Assembly: GCA_030220185.1 (NCBI GenBank)
Contig: JASPKZ010008350.1
Coordinates: 2,446,001 to 2,510,000 of the forward strand
Direction: 5' to 3'
Length of the DNA: 64,000 nt
Source: Diploptera punctata
Lineage: Eukaryota > Arthropoda > Insecta > Blattodea > Blaberidae
Numbering within the stretch: position 1 is the stretch's first letter; each line of letters opens with the position of its first letter. Shown one piece after another: positions 1-10,178 of the stretch. A model generated the notes under the pieces. The model made no database searches and was not told the origin of the DNA. It was given only the letters and a program-made list of their open reading frames with translations. A program made the translations under genes and the position numbers.

Positions 1-335
1 AATAAAACTAGAGTTATCTACAAAAAAAAATACCATCAAAAGCGTGGGGTGCTTTTTATGATTTTTCCGTTTTCTTCTAAGATACTTTACTTTTACCAAT
101 ATCAGTTTATTATCAAATATATTAATTGATATAGAGCATCCCACGCTTTTAATGGTAAAATTATTTTTTTAGATAAATCTAGTTTTATTCTAGATGTCTT
201 GGAGATGATTGTTTTTGTTGACCATTTTAATTTTATCCCAAGCGTGTTGGAAATTAAAATTATTTTTAATTTTTTTTGTTCGGTTTTCTAATAAAGCGTG
301 TTGTTTTAGTTTTTTAAACTATTATTTATTTTTAG
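1..335. repeat. Foldback MITE (family FB-A), cut by window edge
   Basis: Sequence around 45-55 (AAAGCGTGGGGTGC) returns inverted around 140-152, and the outer right arm (CCCAAGCGTGTTGG near 238, TAATAAAGCGTGTTG near 290) matches the arm of the complete copy at 7083-7565. The unpaired centre lies in the opposite orientation to that copy. No coding capacity. Seen directly; the class (non-autonomous DNA element) is inferred from the palindromic structure. Confidence 0.75.
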
Positions 336-720
336 TAGTAAGTGGATAGATAGAGAGAGTTATCATTGAAGGAAATTGATATATCATTAAATTCAATAAT
401 ACCTATATAATAGCCGGACAGGACTGTGAAAAAAAAGTGATTGAACTACAAAGAAAAAACATTAGAGAAATAGTACAAAGTTGTTGACTTGATCCCAAGT
501 AGCGTTTAACTTCCTCGGATGATTGTAAGGGTAGACATGTCGGTCCATATCTGTTTTGGAGTTATACATTGTGCAGGACGTTATCCTAAGGCAGAAGAAA
601 AATGGTCCAAGTAGATTTCTTGGGTGGGTGGCTATTTCCATTTTATTTGTCTCTACTTTTCGTCTTCTGTTCGCGAGATTATTTCTTGTAGATATTGGTA
701 TTTTGCATACATAGTCTATA
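336..720. other. No recognisable gene
   Basis: AT-rich spacer. A short open frame on the minus strand (462-767) runs into the neighbouring repeat and shows no domain or composition supporting a gene. Confidence 0.5.
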
Positions 721-721
721 T

Positions 722-1353
722 TATGCCTATTTAACTCAAATGGGAGTAAATTTTGTTTTACAACCAATGACAGTTGTATCTCCTCGCTATTTATTGAAAT
801 CTGTCTTTAAAAATAAAAGAAAGCTCATCCTTTTAATATTCTGAACAGCTCAGAGCATTATTTTGCAGTGACTCACTCTCCAACAAGTACGTTGAATATA
901 GCAAATAATGGACAGATTCCTTCGAACTACAAATTTGTTAATCGTGTGTTCAATAACTGTGTTTTTAAATACTGATTTTACTGAGTTGTTTCCTAAAAAA
1001 TTAATTAAAACCTATAATGTTGGTTATAATATAGAGTTTAATATGTTTAATTGTTTCTCCACTAGGGTGCATTCTTACAATATTGCGATCTTAGCGGGTT
1101 ATCGCTGATTGCAATGCTATTTGGCAATAAATAATATGATCAAGTTGCAGTGAATAAACATAACCATACATTTCTGATTTGTTTCCAAACATCGCCGTTT
1201 ACATAATCTACAAATATTTTAAAATATCGGTAAATATATTTAAATAACGATTTTTGATTAAATAGCTCAATTTTATTCGATAAATAGTCCTATCAAATGC
1301 CACTCTTGATTTCCCTCTAGATAAATTTGAAATCAGTCGTGGCATTACTTATG
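722..1353 (+). mobile_element. Hairpin-ended repeat HP copy 1 (Helentron/HINE-like)
   Basis: Starts at a degenerate CCTATTTAAC and contains body landmarks shared by all copies (TTTTACAACCAATGACAG, TTTCTCCACTAGGGTGCATT, TTTGGCAATAAATAATATGA). It ends with an inverted pair of ATGCCAC-type arms and GGCATTACTTATGA. The body is bounded by an 11-bp inverted repeat (degenerate here), the second copy of which lies just before the terminal hairpin. This asymmetric layout is known for Helentron-derived non-autonomous elements (HINEs). Small open frames inside (908-1108) are incidental. Abuts copy 2 directly. Confidence 0.7.
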
Positions 1354-1797
1354 ACTATTTAACTCATGCCCCAAATGGGAGTCAATGACCAATCACGTTT
1401 CAATGATTTCTGTTTTACAACCAATCAGAGTCGTGTTTCACCAAATATTTATCAGTGTTATAATTACCATATTAAAGAAAGCTCCTCCTTACAATATTGC
1501 GTTCCTTTGGCAATAAATAATATGATCTGGTTGCAGTGATAAACAAAAGAAGCAGTAGAAGCGTACCTATCGTTCTCATTTGTTTTCAAACATCGCCATT
1601 TACATTAAATATATAAATATTTTAAAATAACTATAGTTAAATAATGATTTGTGAGTAAACAGCTTAATTTTATTCGTTAAATAGTCCTAACAAATGCCAC
1701 TCTTGATTTCCAAATTCTCTAGATAAATTCACTCCTCACTTCGTGAGTCGTGAATTTATCGATAATTTGGAAATCACTCGTGGCATTACTTATGATA
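1351..1797 (+). mobile_element. HP copy 2, short form
   Basis: Begins GACTATTTAACTCATGCCCC right after the end of copy 1, a head-to-tail arrangement. It lacks the middle part of the long copies. The 3' hairpin is long: TGCCACTCTTGATTTCC near 1696 pairs with GGAAATCACTCGTGGCA near 1768, with an inner CTCACTTCGTGAG. GTTAAATAGTC at about 1676-1686 is the inverted partner of the 5' GACTATTTAAC. It closely matches copy 4 at 15979-16423 (inverted), suggesting recent activity of this short subfamily. Confidence 0.75.
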
Positions 1798-2480
1798 ATT
1801 ATCTCTGAACTTGTTGTATTGGACTTTATAAACTAGTAGAAACAAAGTAGCATAACTTTCAGAACAATGAACACGCGTGTAATATAACATATGTTATAGT
1901 TCTCTAATTTTCTGGAGAACTCCCTTCTGTTAGAAATGTTTATTCACTTGTCATTCAATTACATGCAGTATAATACATATCCACTGCATTTGAATAGATG
2001 CAGCTGCAGTTGTAAGCATTTGCATTTTCTCATTTGGAATAATAACATTACTGACACATCAAAGAGACATTATCAATAGCCAGCCCATCTACGTATAATA
2101 TAGACAGTACAGAGTGAGTGCAAAAGGTCGTTTACAACGTTTGAGAGAAGGAAAAGGAGACGCAGATTAACAAGTTAATTTTTATGTACCAAATGATACA
2201 TAACTATCCCTTTCCCATTAGGCCGCATTTTAGCTCTACTTAGAACCTTTGAAATTGCCATGTTTCACTTAAAGATGTGTTCAAAATGCTCGTCACTGAC
2301 TTTAAAGCAAATTTGGCGTCTGCACACTTGGAAATATCTGGTACATTAAACAAATGCCAAAAGTTGATGTGATGATCATCGTACTTACAGAAGCGCGGGA
2401 ACCAGTTATTCTTCGGTACCTATAAATGTAGATGGTCTTCGCACATAAGTAGAGTGTTAATCAACACCCTACCGAAGTAA
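1798..2480. other. No recognisable gene
   Basis: AT-rich. ACAGAGTGAGTGCAAAAGG near 2110 resembles the ends of some Tc1-like MITEs, but no partner end was found. Confidence 0.4.
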
Positions 2481-2481
2481 T

Positions 2482-2665
2482 CGGTCCTCGTGGACTAGTG
2501 GTTTCCTTGTTCGCATATGGTTTCAAGGTTCGCGGGTTCAAATCTTGCAGATGTCGATTGGATTAGGTTATTCAGGGCATAAAATGCTAAACATTAGTTT
2601 CTTCGGACTGAACTGAAGCTGTGGGTCTAATGTCATAGATCTAAGGTACGTTAAAGAACGTCAAT
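2482..2665 (+). mobile_element. tRNA-derived SINE fragment (family S2)
   Basis: A tRNA-like head with an A-box-like TGGACTAGTGGTTTCC and a B-box CGGGTTCAAATC (about 2536-2547), followed by a non-tRNA body. The same head occurs at 12140, 23720 and, inverted, at 25036. Such boxes form an internal RNA polymerase III promoter. The cloverleaf is not intact, so this is a SINE rather than a tRNA gene. Confidence 0.6.
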
Positions 2666-2763
2666 ATTTCTAAAATTCATTGTAAATCACAATTGAGGTT
2701 ATATAGTAATTAAAAAAATATATTACCTGATATATCAGTCGTCTTCAATTAAAATGTATTTCT

Positions 2764-3044
2764 GGTAGTAAATGATTCCGGGCTATGTGGCCGTGGTCTA
2801 TAACTGGCGTTTCTTCCAGACGTTTCTCCCTCAACTGCGGAGGGCATCCTCAGTGGCGAGCGCTAGAAGCTGATGTTTCCCTGTCGAGACGACAGGGAAA
2901 CAACAGCTTCTAGCGCTCGCCACTGAAGATGCCCTCCGCAGTTGAGGGAGAAACGTCTGGAAGAAACGCCAGTTATAGACCACGGCCACATAGCCCGGAA
3001 TCTTTTACTACCATGATTACCGGCCGTAAAAGCCTGCATTAAAA
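2764..3044. mobile_element. Penelope-like terminal palindrome
   Basis: A near-perfect inverted repeat with about 115-bp arms (GGTAGTAAATGATTCCGGGC... and ...AGCCCGGAATCTTTTACTACC-type ends) around a short GTCGAGACGAC centre. It is flanked by an 11-bp duplication AATGTATTTCT at 2753-2763 and 3045-3055. The outer text (ACGGCCGGTAATCATGGTAG on the minus strand) resembles a terminal-repeat sequence common in arthropod Penelope-like retroelements; that assignment is from memory. Inverted partial copies are typical of Penelope insertions. No reverse transcriptase is present. A short relative lies near 13003. Confidence 0.55.
2923..2953 (+). ncRNA. Hammerhead-ribozyme-like core (candidate)
   Basis: CTGAAGA at 2923-2929 and GAAA at 2950-2953 enclose a short stem (CCCTC/GAGGG), matching the CUGANGA - stem II - GAAA order of hammerhead ribozymes. 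The other arm of the palindrome carries CTGAGGA/GAAA on the minus strand (2853 to 2823). Minimal hammerheads with very short stem III are known in Penelope-like elements. Stem I and the cleavage site were not verified by folding. Confidence 0.35.
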
Positions 3045-3235
3045 AATGTATTTCTATTTAAAAAAAACTTCGTCAATTAATTAAAATCCTGCAGCAGGCC
3101 TTTCAAAACATGTTCCAGCTTCGGCATATCATTTCATGGAACATGTTCTGAAAGGCCTATACGGCTTTAATTAAATTACGATTTTTAAAACAGAAATCCA
3201 TTTTAATTCAGGACGGCTGATATATCAGGTAATAA

Positions 3236-3784
3236 AAAATCTAAAGAACTTCAAACTTGAAAAAAAGAGGCCTCTGGCAAAATTTGTCGCCCTTTCGTGC
3301 CTATATTTATTTGACTTGCAAATCTAATGACCATATCTGTTAAAGATCATTGTTAAATAAAATATTAACTAATCGACGCGAGGCGGCGTAGGCTGCATTA
3401 TATCTGTCGACTTGTGCTCCCAGATCACCAACGACGAAATGAAGTACATCCGCTCTGGTACATAAAAAGTAGTAGGCCTATATTAGCTCCTTTTTCATCG
3501 CTCGAATGTTGTAACGACATTTCGCACCTTTTTTATATTCTACTACCGGACCCGGCAGACGTCCTGCCCGAACGTTCAATTCTCGTGTCATGGCCGGACG
3601 ATAAAAATGTTAATTCTTTACCATACAATTCACTAATTAAGTCGTAATTAGTATTATTAAATAAGTTCGCAAAAAAATCCTGACTGCCGTGTGTTGTGGC
3701 TCAAGAAGCGTGCATGCTGTCACATTGTTTTTGCACAGAATATGTCGATAATTCATATGACTACACATCTGGCATAAAAAAACT
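3236..3784. other. No recognisable gene
   Basis: Includes an unsupported 77-codon open frame (3414-3647). No domain, splice context or repeat family was recognised. Confidence 0.4.
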
Positions 3785-4085
3785 CCTATAACTCGATAGC
3801 AGTGTAATCTACCGAGTCCAATTGTGAATATAATCTATCTAGGGAACCACTCAAACATACATAAAAGCATTTCATCAAACTCGGTCCAGTCGTTTAGGCA
3901 GTTGTTCATTTCGGGTTTCAAGTAAACCTCCAGTTCTAATTTTTAAATTTTCACTTCAGGTGAACTACTGCACATAAAGGTTTTAGAGAGTTCAATTGTG
4001 AATCTAAACCATCGAGGAACCCGATTAGACACATAAGAAAAATTCCATCAAAATAGATCCAATCGTTTAGGAGGAGTAGAATGAC
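3785..4085 (-). repeat. Helitron-associated repeat fragment
   Basis: Reads, inverted, like the repeat at 6200-6735: the segments for 'GGTTTTAGAGAGTTCAATTG', 'AACCATCGAGGAACCC' and 'GGTCCAGTCGTTTAGG' correspond to parts of that copy. Text of the form 'ggaccgattttgatgaaat' is common in the 5' regions of insect Helitrons (established knowledge); no Helitron end is visible here. Confidence 0.5.
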
Positions 4086-4102
4086 AATCGCACGTACAGA
4101 AG

Positions 4103-4106
<4 letters not shown>

Positions 4107-4134
<28 letters not shown>
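4107..4134. repeat. (AT)n microsatellite
   Basis: About 14 AT units directly before a LINE C-terminal fragment. Confidence 0.95.
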
Positions 4135-4136
<2 letters not shown>

Positions 4137-4137
4137 C

Positions 4138-4430
4138 CTGCGGCAAAAATGAAATTTATGAGACGTACTGCAGGTTACACAAGAACAGACCATGAAAGGA
4201 ATTCTGAGATTCTCAAAGAATTACAAACAGAATCAGTCATGGAGTATGTACAAAAATACAGAAACAATTGGTAATCTCACGCAAGAAGAATGAGCAGAAC
4301 AAGAATACCACGTAAAATCTTAAATTACCAGTCACAGGGCAAGATATCTTTAGGCAGACTCTTCAAACGTTGGATTGAGACCGCAACAGACCACTAGGTC
4401 GATCACATGAAAGGAATAAGAAGAAGAATA
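4138..4430 (+). mobile_element. LINE 3' end, reverse-transcriptase C-terminal remnant
   Basis: The plus-strand translation reads AAKMKFMRRTAGYTRTDHER, then a region matching the YRxNWxxHxRRM pattern and SLGRLFKRWIETATDH near the end. This is the familiar post-RT tail of insect non-LTR retrotransposons (…AAEMKFLR…, …GRPxKRW…). A stop falls after YRNNW and another follows the final ATDH. Only the 3' part is present (5' truncation). The clade cannot be assigned from this tail. Confidence 0.7.
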
Positions 4431-4561
4431 AGATTATAAATAGGTTATCTGCGTAGAAACATTTATAAAAACGCAGTTTTAGCTCAAACAATAACAGTAC
4501 TTGTCTTCTTTCAGAGCATTGTTTTTATTTAAAAGGTGTATCAGAAATAAACTTTTATATC

Positions 4562-4625
4562 ATCATCATCTTCAACAACAATCACAGATTAAACCCATGT
4601 GGCTTGTTCCGGTCTCATAGATTCT
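4562..4625 (-). mobile_element. LINE 3' tip with (ATG)n tail
   Basis: Minus strand: ATGAGACCGGAACAAGCC followed by an ATG/GAT-type tail (CATCATCATC at 4561 on plus). The same tip is at 29114, 36925 and 55976. HP copy 3 abuts it. Confidence 0.55.
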
Positions 4626-5455
4626 CATAAATAATGCCACGAGTGATTTCCAAATTACCGAAAATATTTCGATGTTACGAAGTGACGAGTGAATTTATCT
4701 AGAGAATTTGGAAATCAAGAGTGGCATTTGTTAGGACTATTTAACGAATAAAATTAAGATGTTTACTCACAAATCATTATTTAAATATAGTTATTTTAAA
4801 ATATGTACATATTTAATGTAAACGGCGATGTTTGAAAACAAATGAGAAACGTTTGTTATGTTTCGCATGTTCATCACTGCAATCAATTCATATTATTTAT
4901 TGCCAAAGGATCGAAATATTGTAAGAATGCACCTTAGTGGAGAAAAAATGAAACACATCAAACTGTTTATAACCAACATTATAGGTAATTAATTAATTTC
5001 CGATGTCCTACGACGTAAATATGTCAATTATATTTTTTCTGGAACGTAAATACCTGGAAAATAATACGTTTAAAAAAGTGCTAACAGTGGTTCCTTTCTT
5101 TTTTTTTTCTGTGGTATAATCAATTGCTACAAATGCTTTTCTATTATATCCCACAAGCACTATCTGGTTACATTCGTGCACTATATATACAATCTGGTAG
5201 CCACATGCATTCTGCGGATTCTTACATCTTAATATATAAATTGCTATATTTAATTTATTTCCTAGAGAGTCAGTTACTATTCAAAATAATGCTCTGACCT
5301 ATCCAGAATGTTAAAAAGGAGGAGCTTGATTTAAAAATGATAAAATTAAATTGACAAAATAGAGGTGAAAACTACTGTGATTAGTTGTAAATCAAAATTC
5401 ATTGAAAAATGATTGGTCATTTACTCCCATTTGGGGCATGAGTTAAATAGTCATT
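4626..5455 (-). mobile_element. HP copy 3, long form, inverted
   Basis: Begins with the inverted end (ATAATGCCACGAGTGATTTCC) and finishes with GGGGCATGAGTTAAATAGTCA near 5453. The terminal hairpin has a variant centre (CGATGTTACGAAGTGACG). The middle (4985-5280) is not shared with the short copies and includes TATGTCAATTATATTTTTTC, resembling the middle of copy 7. Confidence 0.7.
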
Positions 5456-5875
5456 CTAAGAGTTGAATCCATCTCTTTTTCGGTCTACCAACATTCCTGT
5501 CTCCTTTTGGTTTGTAATTAAGTATAATTTTTGGAATGCGATCATCTTTCATTCTTTGGGCATGTTCTTTCTAGTTTTTCCTAGATTGTTTTATTTTATC
5601 TAAAAGTTTAAAATATTTAGTTGATTTCTAATATCTTCACTTCTTCTTTTATCTAGAAGTTTGCAGCCTGCCACACTTCTCAGAAATCTCATTTCAGCTG
5701 CTTCCATGACCTCTTCCCTTTTAGTTAAAACCCAAAATTCCCTACCATACAATAGGAAGGGGACTGCCACTGCTTTATAAAATTTTAGTTTTGTTTCCTT
5801 TCTTGCTTTTTTAATTATTATTTTAATTGTGCCACATATATAATCAAATTTATTAAACTTTTACATTGTGGAGTT
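5456..5875 (-). mobile_element. LINE 3' fragment (RT C-terminal tail)
   Basis: Minus strand encodes pieces such as KFYKAVAVPFLLYG, AAEMRFLRSVAGCKLLDKRR and an EDIRNQLN-like segment. These match the C-terminal half of insect LINE ORF2 proteins beyond the RT core. Broken by stops; 5' truncated at about 5875. Confidence 0.65.
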
Positions 5876-6199
5876 AATTTAAGGAGCCTTAAAGACGCCG
5901 ACATACTAGAAATACCAATTGAGGAAGAAATCTATATTATTTCAATAGACAAATTCATAAACTAATGGATGACATACCACAAAGTTGCCAATGGATGTAA
6001 ATGCCGAACATTTTAAGGGAATATAGTGACTTGATTCCTGTTGATATAAGTGATTTGTTTTGTTTTATTTGACGAATTTCTTTTAAGATGGTAATATAAT
6101 ATCACCCCACGAAATAAAGCGTATAGCCTAATTTCTGACATAAAGTGTAAATATTTATTTATTTATTTACTCATTTCTCACTGTCATACTTTCTTTGCT
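5876..6199. other. No recognisable gene
   Basis: AT-rich spacer with TTTATTTATTTATT near 6155; nothing else recognised. Confidence 0.4.
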
Positions 6200-6930
6200 T
6201 TAGTAGAATTTCTCCTCCAAATCGATTTTGTAGGATTTTCTGTGTGTATGACTGATTGGGTCCCTCGATGGTTTAGATCCACACCCTCTAAAACCATTAG
6301 GTGTCGGAGTTCACCAGAAGTGAAAATTTAAAAAATCGCTCTAGCGGTCACATTTTTCGATGTTTCACAACGAAACTCAGTATTTCTTATTCAAATGAAC
6401 CAAAATAAGCATTATCTAAAAATGAAGGAAATCTGACAATTAGAACTGGAGGTTTACCTGAAATCCGAAATTTAAAAAAAATGCCTATATGACTGGACCG
6501 ATTTTGATGAAATTTTTTGTGTGTGTTTGAGCGGATCCCTGGATGGTTTAGATTCACAATTGAACCCTCTAAAACCATTAGGTGAGGGAGTTCTCCTGAA
6601 GTGAAAATTTAAAAATCGCTTTAGCGGTCACAATTTTCGATGTTTCATAACGAAACATATCCTATTATCCAAAAAATTAGCGAAATCCGACAATTAGAAG
6701 TGGAGATTTAACAAAATTCCGAAATTTAAAATTGACTAGCAATCGCCATGTTTGGTTCGTCTCAGCTCATACCATACAATTAAATTTACTTTTACTATTC
6801 CATTTATTTAGGCCTAGGTGTATTAGCTAGCTATGTTATACATTTGTAGTCATTTTTCTCTTCACGTATTAAACTAAACATAAAAAAATCATTTATTTAG
6901 GCGTAGCAATACAAACCAGGTATTAACTAA
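6200..6930 (+). mobile_element. Helitron-like repeat with 280-bp tandem unit
   Basis: Two tandem copies with a period near 280 bp: GTGTGTATGACTGATTGGG at 6241 and GTGTGTGTTTGAGCGG at 6521, each followed by ACCCTCTAAAACCATTAGGTG and AGCGGTCACA. The 3' end reads CCAGGTATTAACTAA (CTAA at 6927-6930) before a T, compatible with the CTRR/T ends of Helitrons and similar to the copies at 26191 and 27475. The 5' boundary is not clear. Confidence 0.5.
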
Positions 6931-7082
6931 TTATTAAATAAAACAAATGTTTTTATGGTAGGATAAATAGAATTCCATAGAACATAAACACTAATGGCCC
7001 GGGTGGGGACAGGAAGTTTGAATCAGACAGCTGTAGAGTGACGGATTTATCTTGACCTATGGCTTATAGAATGATCGGTTCG

Positions 7083-7565
7083 GTACAGGAAAAATAAATA
7101 ATAGTTTTAAAAAACTAAAAGAACACGCTTTATTAGAAAACTAAAAAATGGAAAATAATTTTAATTTCCAATACGCTTGGGATAAAATAAGGTGGTCAAC
7201 AAAAAAATCATCTCCAACACATATAGAATAAAATTAGAGTTATCAACAAAAAGAAAATAATTTTACCATCAAAAGCGTGGGGTGCTCTGTATCAATTAAT
7301 ATATTTGATAATAAACAGATATTGGTAAAAGTAAGCTCTCTAAGAAGAAAATGTAAAAGTCATAAAAAGCACCCCACGCTTTTGATGGTAAAATTATTTT
7401 CTTTTTGTTGATAACTCTAATTTTATTCTATATGTGTTGGAGATGATTTTTTTGTTGACGAGTTTATTTTATCCCAAGCGTATTGGAAATTAAAATTATT
7501 TTCCATTTTTTAGTTTTCTAATAAAGCGCGTTCTTTTAGTTTTTTAAAACTATTATTTATTTTTT
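7083..7565. repeat. Foldback MITE FB-A, complete copy
   Basis: Palindromic element of about 480 bp. The left arm starts AAATAAATAATAGTTTTAAA and the right arm is its inverse ending near 7562. Inner arms TTTTACCATCAAAAGCGTGG (7260) and its inverse (about 7375-7395) surround an unpaired loop of about 80 bp. No open frame, so it depends on an unknown enzyme. Arm identity is high, suggesting a young insertion or gene-conversion-like correction. Confidence 0.85.
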
Positions 7566-7671
7566 ATTTTTTAGTTTTAATATTTTACAGAATAAGATAA
7601 AAATGTAAATACCTTTAAATTCGATACTATTGTAGTATGAGCTAAAAGTAATACTCTTCTATAAAAAAAAA

Positions 7672-7768
7672 ACCTTCCCAGCCGGATTTGAACCAGCGAC
7701 GTATGGATTACTGAAATTACGTACCACTAAGAGTTCACTGCTCTACCAACTGAGCTCTTACAACGATT
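7672..7768 (-). tRNA. tRNA-like sequence (pseudo-tRNA or SINE head)
   Basis: Minus strand has a canonical D arm (GCTCAGTTGGTAGAGC) and a perfect 5-bp T arm (GCTGG TTCAAAT CCGGC), so both internal pol III boxes are intact. The acceptor stem pairs poorly and the region between the arms is too long and does not form a normal 5-bp anticodon stem with a 7-base loop. A T tract follows (plus-strand A's at 7662-7672), which could terminate pol III. Most likely a tRNA-derived SINE head or degenerate tRNA. Confidence 0.45.
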
Positions 7769-8099
7769 GACTAAAAACTCGACAAGTCCGCAATCTATTA
7801 TACCAGTTTTCATTTTTTTGATTTTCGGATGATTTTAGCCACGATTTTTGAAACAAAATATGAAATTATTGTATTGACACGGGTCCTCTACAAGTATACA
7901 AAGTTTCAAGTCGATCAAATGATTTTAAGTAGGTGAAAATCGCGTTGAAATATTCCGTTACATAGATAGATAGATAGATACAGGTCAAGCTAATATAAAG
8001 CGTGTAAAAAGAGGAAGTATACTATAAGGAACAATAATAGTGTGTAATTCGCCTCCTCAACCATGATTAATATCAATCACGCTTCTCATTATTGACTTA

Positions 8100-8212
8100 C
8101 CTGCTCGGCGCTTTCCTTCTGTGTTTGTTTTATAGAATTTCCTTGTCACATGCTCTGACCATAGCAGTCTACGAGGCTTTTCGAATAACTCAGGTTTCCA
8201 TAAAGATAATGT
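8100..8212 (-). mobile_element. LINE C-terminal remnant
   Basis: Minus strand reads KPRRLLWSEHVTRKF, matching the SRRLRWAGHV segment of the LINEs at 15.5, 32.0 and 52.3 kb. Very short and followed directly by a SINE. Confidence 0.4.
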
Positions 8213-8217
8213 CCATC

Positions 8218-8517
8218 GATTGTAATTCTGCCCGAGGGCAGGTCTTTCACTGTAATCATAGCATTTTCATGCTATGCTTTGCAGATTTTCTAGGGAATTA
8301 TAAGTGTGGTAGTTTCCTGTTACTTTCCACACCGATAAAGGATAATGGTTATGATGATGGTCGGATGATTTTCGGGGACCGTTGGGCCCCAAGCTTCCTT
8401 ACATGTTTCTTATAGGTGAGGAAAAACTCCGAGAAAACCTCACCCAGGAGCCTGTCCCGACCGGGAATCAACCCCGGGCTCGCTGCGTGACAAGACCTCG
8501 AGACCACAGCGGTGGAC
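8218..8517 (-). mobile_element. tRNA-derived SINE, family S1, near full length
   Basis: On the minus strand the head begins TCCACCGCTGTGGTCTCGAG and has a B-box-like GGTTGATTCCCGGTCGGG. The body contains TGAGGTTTTCTCGG, CCCAACGGTCCCCGAAAATC and ends in GACCTGCCCTCGGGCAG. Other copies: 10179-10437 (+), 56754-56912 (-), 59888-60212 (+). Transcribed by pol III if active and mobilised by LINE enzymes (family knowledge). Confidence 0.8.
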
Positions 8518-9834
8518 TAAAGATAATATAGCATACTTTTATGTAGATTTTTTTCCATTAATGTGTCCGTTCGTTGCTATTCAAGTCAAAAATTGCCCGG
8601 CATCTTATTCTCAAATGCGGGTATACATTACACCTCATCCCCGAAAATAAAAAAACAGGAAAATATATATTTTTTTTACTTAATGGATACTGTTCTTTAT
8701 TCAGCTTCATATGGGATAATAACAAGACTTACGTCTATAACAGACAGTTTTTTGTTTAGGATAAGTCTAAAAGAGAGGAAGTTCATTGGAAAAATACAGA
8801 TTTACCTATCTTTTTTGTGCCAGTTTTGAACTTACTGGTTTTTCCCACGGATGAATGTATTACTCGTGTAACTGCTGGAATAATTACATTTTTATATATT
8901 TTTGTCAACTTTTTTTAGAGAAGTTTGGATGGCAATAAAATAAATATCTTCAACATTCCGAACACAATAATACTGTACGTAAATTCAGAATTCCTAATGA
9001 CGCATGTAGTACCTCTCTATAGAAAGTCATTTTCACACACGTATTGTAATATTATATATCGGAAGAGCACATGCATAGAGTAGAAACAGACGAGATCCTT
9101 GGTCTGTTTAGACTAAATACCGGTGGTCTAACCGCGCTACGAGTTGAACAGATATACGCCTTGCTAAATATTACATTAGTTTGCTTTGTGGAATTACTGT
9201 TACATCCAAGGGCTTGTCCATCCTCATCGACCGATGGGGATGAGGTAAGCCTAGTTCGCAATTCATCAGCCAGAGGGCACTATGAACATTTTTTGGGAGG
9301 GAAAAGTACAAAATCCGCAGACTTGTTACATCGGACACACAAAATGTTGGGATATATAAAAGGGAACTGCTGGAGGATGGAGAATAATTGAATATCCTAG
9401 CATGCAGATGTGATATAACTAAATTTCTCTACTTGCATAACAAATTAAAAATAAAAAAAGAGAGAGGATTTCATTAACAAGCGTAACGAAGCATATCGCA
9501 AAAAAAAAGTTGAGTTTCTAGAGTATATGCCCAGTACTGGATTTAAATATATAAATATAATATATAGTGTATATATTGTAGGTTTTTTGTTTGTGTTCTT
9601 TGCATTTTCATGTTTGGGGTTTCGTTTCAAGAGCTTATGTGACGTCTGTCTGTACAGAGGAGACATATTTACTATGTTGCGGTCTTGAGCTTGATTCTAT
9701 ATACTAAACATGTATTAAGTTACATGGCTATTTTAACCTCTATACTTTTTATTTCTTTCAGTTAAAAATATTTTTGAGAATTGATAGTTTGGAGTAGTGC
9801 AATCTGTTTCTAATGATGATTAATTAACAAATTA
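8518..9834. other. No recognised gene; one unsupported 106-codon frame
   Basis: An open frame at 9071-9391 (+) has no recognisable domain, signal peptide or family resemblance, and the overlapping minus frame is as long, so I do not call it a gene. The rest is AT-rich. Confidence 0.35.
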
Positions 9835-9877
<43 letters not shown>

Positions 9878-10150
9878 TAATAATAATAATAATAATGATA
9901 ATAATGATAATAATGATAATAATGATAATAATGATAATGATAATAATGATAATAATGATAATAACAATAATGATAATAATGATAATAACAATAATGATAA
10001 TAATGATAATAATAATAATAATAATGATAATAATAACAATAATAATAATGATAATAATAACAATAATAATAACAATAATAAAAACAATAATAAAAACAAT
10101 AATAATAATATTATATAATTATATAATATATTAATAATAATACTATTAAT
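9835..10150. repeat. (AAT)n array with GAT and AAC variants
   Basis: About 300 bp of AAT units with regularly spaced G and C substitutions (…AATAATGATAAT…), implying expansion of mutated multi-unit blocks. The open frames across it are artefacts. Confidence 0.95.
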
Positions 10151-10178
10151 TATAATAATATAATGTAATGTAATATTA

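Larger units (their letters stand above)
2722..3235. repeat. Foldback MITE (family FB-B), split by a later insertion
   Basis: The left arm starts ATTACCTGATATATCAGTCG (about 2722) and the right arm ends with the inverse near 3232. The inner arms AGGCCTTTCAAAACATGTTCC (about 3097) and GGAACATGTTCTGAAAGGCC (about 3138) close the hairpin. Taking out 2764-3044 restores a continuous left arm, so the Penelope-like piece arrived later. A related palindrome lies at 26937-27240. Confidence 0.7.

Noticed and set aside
2764..3044. Bidirectional terminator or host cruciform
   Set aside because: The exact flanking duplication and the match to another fragment near 13003 point to a mobile element.
8563..8829. 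Overlapping 88- and 61-codon frames
   Set aside because: No family resemblance and no codon or composition support; T-rich chance frames.
9824..10134. Leu-rich and Ile/Met-rich frames
   Set aside because: Artefacts of the (AAT)n array.
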